Shown here: piece after piece, positions 22,913 through 31,914 of the stretch
Numbering within the stretch: the stretch's first letter is position 1
Layout: every line of letters begins with the position of its first letter
DNA from: Phaeacidiphilus oryzae TH49
Lineage (GTDB): Bacteria; Actinomycetota; Actinomycetes; Streptomycetales; Streptomycetaceae
NCBI RefSeq assembly: GCF_000744815.1
Contig: NZ_JQMQ01000004.1
Location: forward strand, 372,001 to 436,000
Reading direction: 5' to 3'
Length of the DNA stretch: 64,000 nucleotides
Made by a program: the position numbers and the translations under genes
Notes under the pieces: generated by a model
What the model was told of the DNA's origin: nothing
Seen by the model: only the letters and a program-made list of their open reading frames with translations
Database searches by the model: none

Positions 22913-24507
22913 GCGGCGGGCCCGACCGCCTCGACTCGCTCTCCTTCGAGCCGCTGACCCCGGTCTCGTACCTGGACCGCGCGGCCGCCGCGCACGGCGA
23001 TCGGACCGCCGTGGTGGACGGCGGCCGGCGCTGGACCTACGCCCAACTCCACGACCGCTGCCGCCGCCTGGCCGGCGCACTGGCCCCGCTGGCGCGGAAC
23101 AGGCCGGTGGCCGTCCTGGCGCCCAACACCCATGTGATGCTGGAGGCGCACTTCGGCGTGCCCTGGGCGGGGGTGCCGCTGGTGCCCGTCAACACCCGGC
23201 TGGCGGCCGGCGAGGTGGCCCGCATCCTGGAGCACTCCGAGGCCGCCGTCCTGATCCACGACCCGGCCTTCGACGAGGTGGTCGCGGACGCCCTGGCCCG
23301 GCTCGACGCCCCGCCGGTGCTCGTGCGGGCGGGGGAGGGGTACGAGCGGCTGCTCGCCGGAGCCGAGCCGGGCGCGCGCACCCCCGCCGACGAGCGGGCG
23401 CTGCTCTCCCTCAACTACACCTCCGGCACCACCGGCCGCCCCAAGGGCGTGATGTACCACCACCGCGGGGCCTATCTCCAGGCCCTGGCCATGGTCGGGC
23501 ACACGGGTCTCTCGCCCTCGGCGGTCCACCTCTGGACGCTGCCGATGTTCCACTGCAACGGCTGGTGCTTCCCCTGGGCGGTGACCGCGGCGGCCGCCAC
23601 CCACGTCTGCCTGCCCAGGGTCGAACCCGCCGAGGTGTGGCGGCTGATCCGGGAGGAGGGCGTCACCCACCTCAACGGCGCGCCGACGGTGCTCTCCATG
23701 CTGGCCTACGCCCCCGAGGCCGGGCCGCTGCCGCACCCCGTGCGGGTGGCGACTGGCGGGGCCCCGCCGTCCCCGGCGATCCTGCGCCGGATGGGCGAGT
23801 TGGGCTTCGAGGTCACCCACCTCTACGGCCTGACCGAGACCTTCGGGCCCGCCATGCTCTGCGACTGGCGCCCGGAGTGGGACGGCCTGGACGCCGGCGC
23901 CCAGGCCCGCCTGAAGGCCCGGCAGGGCGTGGGCAACATGATCGCCTGCCAGGCCCGGGTGGTCGCGAAGGACGGCGGCGAGGTGCCCGCCGACGGCACG
24001 GCCGTCGGCGAGATCGCGCTGCGCGGCAACAACGTCATGCTCGGCTACTTCAAGGACCCGGAGGCCACCGCGCAGGCGGCCCCCGACGGCTGGTTCCGCA
24101 CCGGCGACCTGGGGGTGCGGCATCCCGACGGGTACATCGAACTCCGCGACCGCAGCAAGGACATCATCGTCTCGGGCGGCGAGAACATCGCCTCCGTCGA
24201 GGTCGAGCAGGCCCTCGCCGAGCACCCGGCCGTCCTGGAGGCCGCCGTGGTCGCCGCCCCCCACGAGAAGTGGGGGGAGGTCCCCGTCGCCTACGTGGCC
24301 CTCCACGAGGGCGCGGCGGCCACCGCGGACGAGCTGATCGCGTTCGTCCGCGAGCGGCTCGCCCACTTCAAGGCACCCGAGTCGGTGTGCTTCGGCCCGC
24401 TCCCGAAGACCTCCACCGGCAAGATCCAGAAGTTCGTCCTCCGCGACCGCGCCGGTCGCGACCGCGCCGTCCGCGACCGCGCCGCTCGCGGTGTCAGGCC
24501 CCGCTGA
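22909..24507 (+). CDS. AMP-forming acyl-CoA synthetase
   Basis: A 532-residue ANL-superfamily ligase that turns a carboxylic acid into its CoA thioester through an acyl-AMP. The P-loop-like core LNYTSGTTGRPKG is near residue 165, the A5-type motif is LYGLTETFG, the A7 region is WFRTGDLGVRHPDGY, the hinge is DRSKDIIVSGGENIAS, and the catalytic lysine is in KTSTGKIQKF near the end. Overall it resembles medium-chain / short-chain fatty-acid ligases. GTG overlaps the nitroreductase stop. The last 20 residues are three Arg/Asp/Ala repeats (RDRAGRDRAVRDRA) coded by a 15-bp tandem repeat, and the final 14 bp overlap the convergent radical SAM gene. Confidence 0.9.
   Translation: MSGGPDRLDSLSFEPLTPVSYLDRAAAAHGDRTAVVDGGRRWTYAQLHDRCRRLAGALAPLARNRPVAVLAPNTHVMLEAHFGVPWAGVPLVPVNTRLAAGEVARILEHSEAAVLIHDPAFDEVVADALARLDAPPVLVRAGEGYERLLAGAEPGARTPADERALLSLNYTSGTTGRPKGVMYHHRGAYLQALAMVGHTGLSPSAVHLWTLPMFHCNGWCFPWAVTAAAATHVCLPRVEPAEVWRLIREEGVTHLNGAPTVLSMLAYAPEAGPLPHPVRVATGGAPPSPAILRRMGELGFEVTHLYGLTETFGPAMLCDWRPEWDGLDAGAQARLKARQGVGNMIACQARVVAKDGGEVPADGTAVGEIALRGNNVMLGYFKDPEATAQAAPDGWFRTGDLGVRHPDGYIELRDRSKDIIVSGGENIASVEVEQALAEHPAVLEAAVVAAPHEKWGEVPVAYVALHEGAAATADELIAFVRERLAHFKAPESVCFGPLPKTSTGKIQKFVLRDRAGRDRAVRDRAARGVRPR
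24442..24486 (+). repeat. Three 15-bp tandem repeats coding the ligase C-terminus
   Basis: Three copies of CGCGACCGCGCCGNY lie head to tail inside the coding region and add a repeated basic/acidic tail after the natural KFVLRDR end of the ligase family. Confidence 0.75.
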
Positions 24508-25852
24508 CCGCCGCGCCCTCCTCGGCCGCGCCGTCCTCCGCCGGAAGGCTGTCCATGAAGGAGCTGACGGAGAAGACGGCGTTGCCCGGACCGGGCGGGC
24601 CGTAGCCGGGCGGGGAGGACAGGCCGTGCTCCGCCAGCGTCGAGCGGTACACGTCCAGCAGCCGGATGTGGTACTCCAGCGGCGCGCCCTGCGGATTGGC
24701 CTTGCCCAGCGGGGTGGTGGGCTCCGGGCACCAGGTGGTGAACCGTGGGGTGATCCCCCGGGACATGAAGTAGTGCAGCCCCTCGGCGGTGGAGGCGATC
24801 GCCTCGTCGACCGTGGTGAAGCCGAAGGGCTCGGCCATCTCCACGCCCGCCACGAAGTTGGGGATGACGTTGCGCGGCCCGAAGACCTCGGCGGAGTCCA
24901 GGATCCGGCGGTGCCACTCGGCGCGGCCGACGTACCGCTCCTTGCCCGGGCAGTAGAGCTGGAACAGCCGCTCGTCCCAGACCTCGTAGTTGGGGTGGTA
25001 GATCTGCACCCCGTAGTCCTTGAAGCGCTGGACGTCGGCCTTGGGCAGGGCCTGGGCGACGACCTTGCCGATCCAGCGGCCGGGGAAGCGCTCCTCGATG
25101 GCGCGGGCGTACTCGCCGTAGAAGTCGGCCTCGTCCTTGCCGCCCACGTGCGAGGTGATCGCGCCGCCGGTGAGGGTGTACGCGGTGGAGGTCCTGGCGG
25201 TGTCGTAGCGGTCGATGATCTCCAGCGCCTCCAGCACCTCCTCGACCGGCTTGACCCCGGTGTAGGGGCGGCCGGCGGCCTTGTGCTGGCGCCAGTTGTG
25301 GTTGATGTCGCAGTACTGGCACTCCTCCTTGGCGCCGAAGTACTGGCAGACCCGGAAGGCGGTCAGATAGATGAGGTAGCCCCACTGGATGGTCGGGGCG
25401 ACCTCCATCACCGACTTCCCGTTGGCCAGGGTGTGCCGGTAGTACTCCGGCATCGGCGGCAGGCCGACGTCCGCGATCCGCCGCCCGTCCAGGTACAGCC
25501 CGAGCATCCCGTCCTCACCCGGCTTGACCAGGTAGGGGGAGGCGGGGTTGACCCGCACCGACACCACCGTCCGCCGCAGCCCGTAGGGGCCGCCGGTCAG
25601 CACGATCTCCTCCGGCGGGCGGTTGAGGGCGGCGGCGCCCAGCTCCGGAAGGGTGCGGTGGTCGAAGGAGAAGATGAAGTAGGACTTCGGCTTGACGTCG
25701 CCGTCCTCGTTGCCGCTGAGCGCGGAGTCGTCGAAGGCGATCCCGCCGCGCAGCAGGTCTTCCTTGATCACGGCTTCCCGCGGCACGTGCGAGAACCGTT
25801 CCATCAGGTCCTCGACCAGCGCGGTCCGATTGGCTGCTGACACTTCCTGCAC
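24494..25852 (-). CDS. Radical SAM protein with non-canonical CX8CX2C motif
   Basis: A protein of about 452 residues. C169, C178 and C181 (VCQYFGAKEECQYCDIN) form CX8CX2C instead of the usual CX3CX2C, and sit after an N-terminal extension of about 160 residues, which is also unusual. The following repeated beta/alpha pattern (TSTAYTLTGGAITS, with GG for SAM binding; IGKVVAQALPKADVQRF; YGVQIYHPNYEVWDERLF) fits a TIM-barrel radical SAM fold. The order of later motifs resembles BioB/HydE-like proteins more than SPASM proteins. GTG at 25852 is assumed; GTG at 25843 with AGGAA upstream is equally possible. It is convergent with the CoA ligase and stands alone. I do not recognise its reaction. Confidence 0.7.
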   Translation of the reverse strand: MQEVSAANRTALVEDLMERFSHVPREAVIKEDLLRGGIAFDDSALSGNEDGDVKPKSYFIFSFDHRTLPELGAAALNRPPEEIVLTGGPYGLRRTVVSVRVNPASPYLVKPGEDGMLGLYLDGRRIADVGLPPMPEYYRHTLANGKSVMEVAPTIQWGYLIYLTAFRVCQYFGAKEECQYCDINHNWRQHKAAGRPYTGVKPVEEVLEALEIIDRYDTARTSTAYTLTGGAITSHVGGKDEADFYGEYARAIEERFPGRWIGKVVAQALPKADVQRFKDYGVQIYHPNYEVWDERLFQLYCPGKERYVGRAEWHRRILDSAEVFGPRNVIPNFVAGVEMAEPFGFTTVDEAIASTAEGLHYFMSRGITPRFTTWCPEPTTPLGKANPQGAPLEYHIRLLDVYRSTLAEHGLSSPPGYGPPGPGNAVFSVSSFMDSLPAEDGAAEEGAAVSGA

Positions 25853-25966
25853 TTCCTGAGCTCTCTGTGGCCGGTCGGCTCATTCCTGTGCTCGAGGCGG
25901 ACGCGCCGCGAACGCCATACGACGTTATCAGCCGCCCGGTCAACGCCTCCGGCAGGCCTGCGGCCG

Positions 25967-27088
25967 TCAGCTCTCCCCGGGGCGGGCGCCGAGCGGGACG
26001 GCCGCCGGGCGTGCGCAGTCGGTGGTGGTCTCGACGGCGCGGCCGGTCTCGCCGGAGGCGAGCAGGGCCTCCATCACCTCCAGGACGTGGAGGGCGAGTT
26101 CGCCGGAGGCGCGGTGGGCGGTGCCCCCGGCCAGGGCGCCGGCCAGGTCGGCGACCCCGTAGCCGCGGGAGGCGTCCTGGTAGCCGCCGCTCACCGGCAG
26201 GTCCCGCCAGCCCTCCTCCCCGGCGCGGAAGAGGCGGACCCGGCCGTCGAAGCCGTTGGGGTCCGGGACGGAGAGCGAGCCGCCGGTGCCGTAGACCTCG
26301 ATCCGGGGCAGCTGCGCCGCCCACACCTCGAAGCTCATCACCAGGGTGGAGAGGGCGCCGCCCGCGTGCTCCAGCACGCCGGTGACGTGGGTGGCGACCT
26401 CGACCGGGAACTCGGTGCCGGCCCGCGGTCCGCTGCCGACGGTGCGGGTCGCGCGGGCCGTGGAGGAGAGGCCGGTGACCCGGCGGACCGGACCGAGGAG
26501 GGTGACCAGTGCGGTCAGGTAGTACGGGCCCATGTCGAGCAGCGGGCCGCCGCCCGGGCGGTAGTAGAACTCCGGGGCGGGGTGCCAGCGTTCGTGGCCC
26601 GGGGTGGTCATGAAGGCGGTGGCGGCGACCGGTGTGCCGATCTCCCCGGCGTCCAGGCTCGCCCTCGCGGTCTGCACGCCGGTGCCGAGGACGGTGTCGG
26701 GGGCGCAGCCGACCCTGACCCCGGCCCGCTCGGCGGCGGCGAGCAGTTCCCGCCCCTCGGCGGCGGTGGCGGCCAGCGGCTTCTCGCCGTAGACGTGCTT
26801 GCCCGCGGCGATGGCGGAGTGCGCGACCTCGGCGTGGGCGGCCGGCACGGTCAGGTTGAGCACCAGGTCGACCTCGTCCGCGGCGTACAGCTCGGACAGG
26901 GTGAGGGCGCGGGCGCCGGGGACGGTGGACGCGGTGGCCCGCGCGCGCTCCGGGTCCAGGTCGGCCACGGCGGTCAGTTCGAGGCCGTCCAGCCGGGGGA
27001 GGGTGTCCAGATAGGCGGCGCTGATCTGGCCGGCCCCCACCAGGCCTATCCGCAGCGGTTTCTGACCGGAAGTCAGCGGGTCGCCCAT
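25967..27088 (-). CDS. Gfo/Idh/MocA family oxidoreductase
   Basis: A 373-residue NAD(P)-dependent sugar or cyclitol oxidoreductase. The N-terminal Rossmann domain has GLVGAGQISAAYL near residue 15 and HVYGEKPLAATAAEG near residue 95, with the family EKP lysine. The C-terminal domain has GGPLLDMGPYYLTALVTLLGPV, where GG-x-x-x-D-x-G-x-x-x is the typical helix. The ATG at 27088 is used: it overlaps the end of the ThuA-like gene by 16 bp, so the two are an operon. Proteins of this pairing often act with ThuA-like partners on hexose derivatives (for example 3-keto sugars). The exact sugar is unknown. Confidence 0.85.
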   Translation of the reverse strand: MGDPLTSGQKPLRIGLVGAGQISAAYLDTLPRLDGLELTAVADLDPERARATASTVPGARALTLSELYAADEVDLVLNLTVPAAHAEVAHSAIAAGKHVYGEKPLAATAAEGRELLAAAERAGVRVGCAPDTVLGTGVQTARASLDAGEIGTPVAATAFMTTPGHERWHPAPEFYYRPGGGPLLDMGPYYLTALVTLLGPVRRVTGLSSTARATRTVGSGPRAGTEFPVEVATHVTGVLEHAGGALSTLVMSFEVWAAQLPRIEVYGTGGSLSVPDPNGFDGRVRLFRAGEEGWRDLPVSGGYQDASRGYGVADLAGALAGGTAHRASGELALHVLEVMEALLASGETGRAVETTTDCARPAAVPLGARPGES

Positions 27089-27732
27089 CGCATGCCCCTC
27101 CGGATCATCGAGTCGACCTCGGGGATCTCGAGGTCGGCGAGGTGGTGGCCGATGGCGGTGACGAAGACGCGGCCGGCGCCCCAGCGGCGGGTCCAGGTGA
27201 CCGGGACGACCGTTCCGGCCAGTTCGGGGTGGTCGGGATCGGGTTCGTAGACCGAGTCGGCGAGGACCTCCACGGTGGGGTCGAGGTGGAGGTAGTACTG
27301 CTCGCTGGTCACGGTGAACGGCCCGATCCCGGCCAGCACCGGGTGGTCCGCCCGCTCGGCCCGCGGGCGCACCCGGTAGGTGCTGAACTCGCGCGGGTGG
27401 TGGACGAACTGACCGCCCGTCATCAGCTGGTAGCGGGTGTCGGAGCGGAAGGCGTCGATGATCCCGCCGTGCCAGCCGGCCAGCCCGGTGCCGGCCCGGA
27501 CCGCGGCGGACAGGGCGGCGGACTGCTCGCCGGTGATCGTGCCCATCGTCCAGCACTGCACGATCAGGTCGGTGCCGGCCAGCAGTTCGGCGTCCAGGTA
27601 GCTGTCCAGGGTGTCGGAGACGGTCACCGCGTAGCCGTCCTCCTTGAGCGCCCCGGCGTACCGGTCGCTCGCCCGGACCGGGCTGTGGCCCTCCCAGCCG
27701 CCGCGGACGACCAGGGCCTGCTTCTCGGTCAT
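27073..27732 (-). CDS. ThuA domain-containing protein
   Basis: A 219-residue protein with the ThuA/class I amidotransferase-like fold. Features: VVRGGWEGHSP near the start, TDLIVQCWTMGTITGEQ, the strand GTGLAGWHGGIIDAF (the GWHGG motif of ThuA proteins), HHPREFSTYRVRP, and VPVTWTRRWGAGRVFVTAIGHH near the end, which is the family's GRVF-x-x-GH motif. ThuA of rhizobia works in trehalose/palatinose use, probably on 3-keto-sugar intermediates. GAGCAGGAAGAG precedes the ATG. It is the first gene of an operon with the Gfo/Idh/MocA gene and has a promoter with a palindrome over its -35 and a strong hairpin in its leader. Confidence 0.8.
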   Translation of the reverse strand: MTEKQALVVRGGWEGHSPVRASDRYAGALKEDGYAVTVSDTLDSYLDAELLAGTDLIVQCWTMGTITGEQSAALSAAVRAGTGLAGWHGGIIDAFRSDTRYQLMTGGQFVHHPREFSTYRVRPRAERADHPVLAGIGPFTVTSEQYYLHLDPTVEVLADSVYEPDPDHPELAGTVVPVTWTRRWGAGRVFVTAIGHHLADLEIPEVDSMIRRGMRWATR

Positions 27733-27829
27733 GGCGTGCTCTTCTCTTCCTGCTCGGTGCGGTCCCGCCAGACGCGCCCGGCGGTGAAGCCGGGTCGCGA
27801 GGCCGAGGGCGGAGAGGCGGCGCCGGATC

Positions 27830-27868
27830 GCGGAGGCCGCCGAGGAGGGTCTCCTCGGCGGCCTCCGC
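27830..27868 (-). promoter_or_regulatory. Perfect 18-bp hairpin in the ThuA operon leader
   Basis: Arms of 18 bp (27830-27847 and 27851-27868) pair perfectly around a 3-nt loop. The element lies between the presumed start of the ThuA transcript (about 27934) and its ATG at 27732, and about 160 bp past the stop of the GH3 gene on the same strand. It can be a GH3 terminator, a leader attenuator, or both. Confidence 0.6.
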
Positions 27869-27940
27869 CCCTGCTGCGGTGGTCGTCTGCCTTTCGGGTC
27901 CCGGCCGCGCCGACCGGAGGTTCGTGGGCGGTGCGAAGGG

Positions 27941-27976
27941 ACCCTAGGAGCGGACGATTTGGCCTGTCAATCGATT
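27941..27976 (-). promoter_or_regulatory. ThuA operon promoter with LacI-like palindrome
   Basis: On the minus strand TTGACA (27970-27965), an 18-bp spacer and TAGGGT (27946-27941) make a near-consensus promoter. AATCGATT (27969-27976) is a perfect palindrome that overlaps the -35 and fits AAnCGnTT, the core of many LacI-family operators. Confidence 0.7.
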
Positions 27977-28028
27977 CGGCCCGGCATTGGCCGCAACCGG
28001 CAGCCGGCTGCGGCCCGGCCTCCGGGGG

Positions 28029-31000
28029 TCAGCCGGTGGCCACCGCGAAGATGTGCAGGGAGACCTGGTTCATCGCCACCGGCGCTCCCATGTCGGGCAG
28101 GGTGAGATAGGCCGGGGTCTTGCCGGGTTCCAGGCTCACGGTCTCGGCGTACACGCTGACCTGCTGGGTCTGCTTCCCGGCCGGCTGGTCCAGGTAGGGG
28201 GTGGAGACCAGGATCGAGCCGCCGGGCGGTGGGGTGTTGGACCACCAGTCCGGGAAGTCCAGCGAGATCTGCTGGCTGCTGCCGTCGGTGTAGGTGATCA
28301 CCCCGGAGCCGGAGCCCTCCCCGTACGCGCTGGTGCCGAGCAGTCCCAGCCTGGTCGCGCCGGACGGCACCCCGGTCAGCGGGATGGTCTGGCCGAGGGC
28401 GGCGACGTTGTCCGCGGCGCCGGTGCCGGTGGTCGGCCAGGAGTAGGTCAGCCCGCCGCTGCTGACGGTCCCGCCGGAGGTGATTCCGGCCGCGGCCAGC
28501 GCCTGCTGGGAGAGGCCGGCGTGACCGCCGTCCAGGTTCGCGGAGCCGGGCGAGGAGTCGTCGGCGACGGCGACGTTGTTCCGGGCCGCGGCGAAGCTGG
28601 TGTACGGCACCAGGATCCGGGTCGAGGCCTCGTCGTCGCTGCGCGCGCCCTGGTAGGTGGCGGAGGCCGCGACCGGGTAGGTGCCGGTGCCGGCGGAGCC
28701 GGAACCCGGCGCCAGCCGCCAGCTGGTAACGCCCTTGGCCCCCGGTGCCAGGGTGCCGAAGGTGGACGGGGTGGTGGCCGTCGCGGTCCAGCCGGACGGC
28801 GGGGTCAACGAGACCTGGACGCCGGTCAGGGCGGTCGGCCCGCTGTTGGTGTAGGTCGTGGTCAGGGTGACGGCCCCGCCGGTCGCGTCCACACCGCCGC
28901 CGCTGACGGCCAGCGGGTGGCCGACCCGGACCACGGCGCTGCCGGTGACCCCGTCGACGGTGGCCCGGATGGTGGCCGCGCCGTTGCCGACCGCGGTGAC
29001 GATCCCCTTGGGGGAGACGGTGGCCACCGCGGGATCGCTGCTGGAGTACCGGACCCGGGCATGCGCCAGGTTGAGGAAGGAGCCGTCGTCCGCGACCGCC
29101 TCCACCACATGGTCGGCCTTGACCGACATGTTCCGGCCGGGCTGCTGGGCCGGGTCGGTGTCGTCCTTGATCCAGCGGTTGCTGCCGGTCAGGTCGATGG
29201 TGTCGCCGGCCTGGTAGACCACCGACTCCGGCTGCACGGTGACGTACTGGACGTGCGGGGTGAGGCTGCCGCCGACCCGCACCTCGGCGGCGCCCGCCGG
29301 GCTCGCCGAGTCCGGTCCGACCATGAAGCGGTAGGTCCCGTCGTACACGACCGACCTGGCCGCCGCCGCGTCCCGGAAGGCCAGGTCGGGGACGTTCACC
29401 CGGAGGGTGAGGTGCTGGGTCTCGCCGGGCCTCAGCACCCGCGTCTTCTGGAAGCCCTCCAGGCGCTCCTTGGGGAGCTCGGCGCCGCGGACGGCGAACG
29501 GCGTCGCCGCGTACAGCTGGGCGACGGTCGCCCCGGCGGTGCCGCCGGTGTTGGTGACGTCGAAGGAGACGTCCACGCTGCCGTTCGCGTCGACCGCGCT
29601 CCTGTCGGCCCGGACGTGGGAGTACCGGAACGAGGTGTAGCTGAGGCCGTACCCGAACGGATAGCTGGGCGTCCCGGTGAAGTACTGGTAGGTCCTGCCG
29701 AGACCGCCGGTGGCGCTCGGCGCGAGACCGTAGTCGGCCATGGGCGGCAGCTGCGAGTCGTCCTTGTACCAGGTGAAGTCCAGGTGCCCGCTGGGGTTCT
29801 GGCGGCCGAAGAGGACGTCGGCCAGGGCGGTTCCCTGGCTCTGCCCGTTGTAGCCGGCGAAGACGATCGCGGGCACCTTGTCCTTGAGCCCCTCGATGTC
29901 CACCGGGCCGTCCGACTGGATGTCCAGCACCGTCCGCGGGTTGCCCAGCGCCGCCACCTGGTCCACCAGGTCGGCGTAGTTGCCGGGCAGTGCCAGGGTG
30001 CTGCGGTCCTTGCCCTCGGTGGCCACACTGGTGTCGGTGCCGACGGCGACCACCACCAGGTCGGCGTCCTTGACGTCGGCCTGGGTCTGGGCGCTGAGCA
30101 CCGCTCCGCCGGTGGCGGTGGTGGAGGTGCCGGCCGGGTCGTAGACCACGTCCGCGTTCGGGTTGGCGGCCTTCACCGCGGCGGTGATCCCCTGCACGGC
30201 GTCCGTCTGGTGGGTCGGATCGCCCGAGTAGTCGCCCAGCGTGGTCCTGCCCGCCTGGTCGCCCAGGATCACCACCTTGCTCTGGGCGGCGGCGTCGGCG
30301 GGCAGCAGGGGCTTGCCCGTCGCCGCCAGCCGGTCGTTCTTCAGCAGTACCAGGGCGTTGTCGGCGACCTCGGTGGCCAGCGCCTGGTGGGCGGGGGACT
30401 CGATCACGCTCTTGGAGATCCTGGTGTACGGGTTGCCCGAGGCGGGGTCGAACTCGCCGGTCTCCATCCGCACGGTGAAGAGGTGGACCAGTGCGGTGTC
30501 GATGACGCCCTCGCTGATGATCCCGGCCTGGATCGCCTCCTCCAGGTTCTGCGGGGTGGCCTCCGCGCCGGTGCAGTTGGCGTCGGTCCCGGCGCGCAGC
30601 GCGTACGCCTGGCCGCCGGCCGCGCCCGGGATCTTCCGGCCGGTGGCGGTCTCGGTCCAGGTGGCGTTGGCGTCCTTGCCGTCGGTGGTCCAGCCGGGCG
30701 GCGCCCAGTCGTGGCCGGACGGGAAGGAGCGGTAGGTGGTGCCGACCGCCCCGCAGTCCGAGGTGATGTACCCCTGGAAGCCGTAGGTGCGCTGGGCGAT
30801 CTGGTCGGTGGTGTAGGTGTCGGCCACCGACGGGGTCCCGTTGATCGCGTTGTAGGAGGTCATCAGGCCGGAGACGTGGGCCTTCTCGATGAGGCTCTTG
30901 AACTGCGCGGTGTAGTAGTCGTACAGGTCGGTGTCGGTGACCTGGGAGCTGATCCCGGTGCGGTTCTGCTCCACATTGTTGAGCGCGTAGTGCTTGGCAG

Positions 31001-31721
31001 TGGCGGCCACCTTCAGATACCTGGTCTGCCGGCTGCCGTCCGGGTTCTGGCCCTGGTAGCCGTCCACGAACGCCCCGGCCATCTGCGAGACCAGGTAGGG
31101 GTCCTCGCCGAAGGCCTCGTCGGTGCGGCCCCAGCGGGGGTCCCGGTCCAGGTTCACATTGGGCGCCCAGTAGGTCAGCGAGCCGTAGTCGTCCGCCGAG
31201 GGCCCCAGGTTGTTCTGGCCGGTGCCCCACAGCGACTTGTCCAGGAAGCCGCGGGCCTCGTCCGAGATGGCCTGGGTCTCCCGGTACATCAGCTGCTTGT
31301 CCCAGGTCATGGCGGCGGCGAAGTTGGTCGGGAAGCTGGTGGCGTGCACTCCGCCGCTCGCACTGCCCGAGTCGGTGTCCGCGCCGAGGGTGTTGACGCC
31401 GTGCTGGCCCTCGTTCCAGTAGGTGTACTGCTGGAGGCCCAGCCGGGGGATCGCCGGGGCGTTGTTGGTGTGGAGCTGCTGGACCTTCTCGTCCAGCGTC
31501 ATCCGGGAGACGAGGTCGGCGGCCCGCTCCTGGAAGGAGTACCGGGTGTCGAGGTAGATCGGCGTCGTGCCGGTGCCGCCGCCGGCCGTCGTGACCGCGG
31601 CGGCGGCCGCGGCCGCATGGACGGGATGCGCGGCGGCGGTGGTGAGGCCCGCGCCCAGCATGCCGAGGGAGCAGGCGGCCGCGAGGGCCGTGGAGCGGAG
31701 ATGGGCGGATCTCCAGCCCAT
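28029..31721 (-). CDS. Secreted multidomain GH3 glycoside hydrolase (beta-xylosidase/glucosidase-like)
   Basis: A 1,230-residue exported enzyme. The first 36 residues are a signal peptide (MGWRSAHLRS, then a hydrophobic run ending AHPVHA-A). The GH3 N-terminal barrel covers about 55-400; the nucleophile is D322 in ITSDCGAVG, and KHYALNN lies near residue 245. The GH3 C domain (about 430-680) and a fibronectin-like domain (FGYGLSYTSFRYS onward) follow. Extra modules are a Big2-like domain (VRYSSSDPAVATVSPKG, about 930-985), a NEW3-like domain (VTLTTTYTNSGP), and a C-terminal beta module (NNVAVADDSSPGSANLDGG). The start has AGGAGG. GH3 enzymes of this outline often cleave xylosides or glucosides; the exact sugar is unknown. 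It is divergent from the ROK gene. Confidence 0.85.
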   Translation of the reverse strand: MGWRSAHLRSTALAAACSLGMLGAGLTTAAAHPVHAAAAAAAVTTAGGGTGTTPIYLDTRYSFQERAADLVSRMTLDEKVQQLHTNNAPAIPRLGLQQYTYWNEGQHGVNTLGADTDSGSASGGVHATSFPTNFAAAMTWDKQLMYRETQAISDEARGFLDKSLWGTGQNNLGPSADDYGSLTYWAPNVNLDRDPRWGRTDEAFGEDPYLVSQMAGAFVDGYQGQNPDGSRQTRYLKVAATAKHYALNNVEQNRTGISSQVTDTDLYDYYTAQFKSLIEKAHVSGLMTSYNAINGTPSVADTYTTDQIAQRTYGFQGYITSDCGAVGTTYRSFPSGHDWAPPGWTTDGKDANATWTETATGRKIPGAAGGQAYALRAGTDANCTGAEATPQNLEEAIQAGIISEGVIDTALVHLFTVRMETGEFDPASGNPYTRISKSVIESPAHQALATEVADNALVLLKNDRLAATGKPLLPADAAAQSKVVILGDQAGRTTLGDYSGDPTHQTDAVQGITAAVKAANPNADVVYDPAGTSTTATGGAVLSAQTQADVKDADLVVVAVGTDTSVATEGKDRSTLALPGNYADLVDQVAALGNPRTVLDIQSDGPVDIEGLKDKVPAIVFAGYNGQSQGTALADVLFGRQNPSGHLDFTWYKDDSQLPPMADYGLAPSATGGLGRTYQYFTGTPSYPFGYGLSYTSFRYSHVRADRSAVDANGSVDVSFDVTNTGGTAGATVAQLYAATPFAVRGAELPKERLEGFQKTRVLRPGETQHLTLRVNVPDLAFRDAAAARSVVYDGTYRFMVGPDSASPAGAAEVRVGGSLTPHVQYVTVQPESVVYQAGDTIDLTGSNRWIKDDTDPAQQPGRNMSVKADHVVEAVADDGSFLNLAHARVRYSSSDPAVATVSPKGIVTAVGNGAATIRATVDGVTGSAVVRVGHPLAVSGGGVDATGGAVTLTTTYTNSGPTALTGVQVSLTPPSGWTATATTPSTFGTLAPGAKGVTSWRLAPGSGSAGTGTYPVAASATYQGARSDDEASTRILVPYTSFAAARNNVAVADDSSPGSANLDGGHAGLSQQALAAAGITSGGTVSSGGLTYSWPTTGTGAADNVAALGQTIPLTGVPSGATRLGLLGTSAYGEGSGSGVITYTDGSSQQISLDFPDWWSNTPPPGGSILVSTPYLDQPAGKQTQQVSVYAETVSLEPGKTPAYLTLPDMGAPVAMNQVSLHIFAVATG

Positions 31722-31764
31722 ATCGCCTCCTGGAGTGGGGTGGAATAGGTACCGTGCCGAACTC

Positions 31765-31777
31765 TGACGTACCGTCA
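31765..31777. promoter_or_regulatory. Inverted repeat in the GH3 leader
   Basis: TGACG-TAC-CGTCA is a perfect 13-bp inverted repeat between the GH3 promoter and its start codon. A roadblock operator for the neighbouring ROK regulator is possible. Confidence 0.4.
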
Positions 31778-31845
31778 CATCGTGTGCGGGAGAAGGACGT
31801 TGCGCGGATCAATGGCGCCGGTCCGGTGGTTTTGCTTCGGTCCAA

Positions 31846-31873
31846 AACATAGGCTCACCAATGTCCCTGTCAA
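31846..31873 (-). promoter_or_regulatory. GH3 gene promoter
   Basis: On the minus strand TTGACA (31873-31868)-N16-TATGTT (31851-31846). Because the -35 lies where an ATG at 31861 would start the ROK gene, it also argues for the later TTG start of that gene. Confidence 0.65.
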
Positions 31874-31914
31874 GCCCCCGCGAACCATCCGTCCGTGCCG
31901 ACCCAGGAGGCTCC

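Noticed and set aside
27967-31845. Very long minus- and plus-strand ORFs (over 1,200 codons) overlapping the GH3 gene
   Set aside because: They are other-frame shadows: Arg/Gly/Pro-rich, with no domains, no ribosome site and wrong GC skew by codon position. The GH3 frame has a signal peptide and full catalytic motifs.
31861-31914. ATG start 18 codons earlier for the ROK gene
   Set aside because: It overlaps the -35 of the divergent GH3 promoter and has no ribosome site; the TTG at 31915 has AGGAGG.
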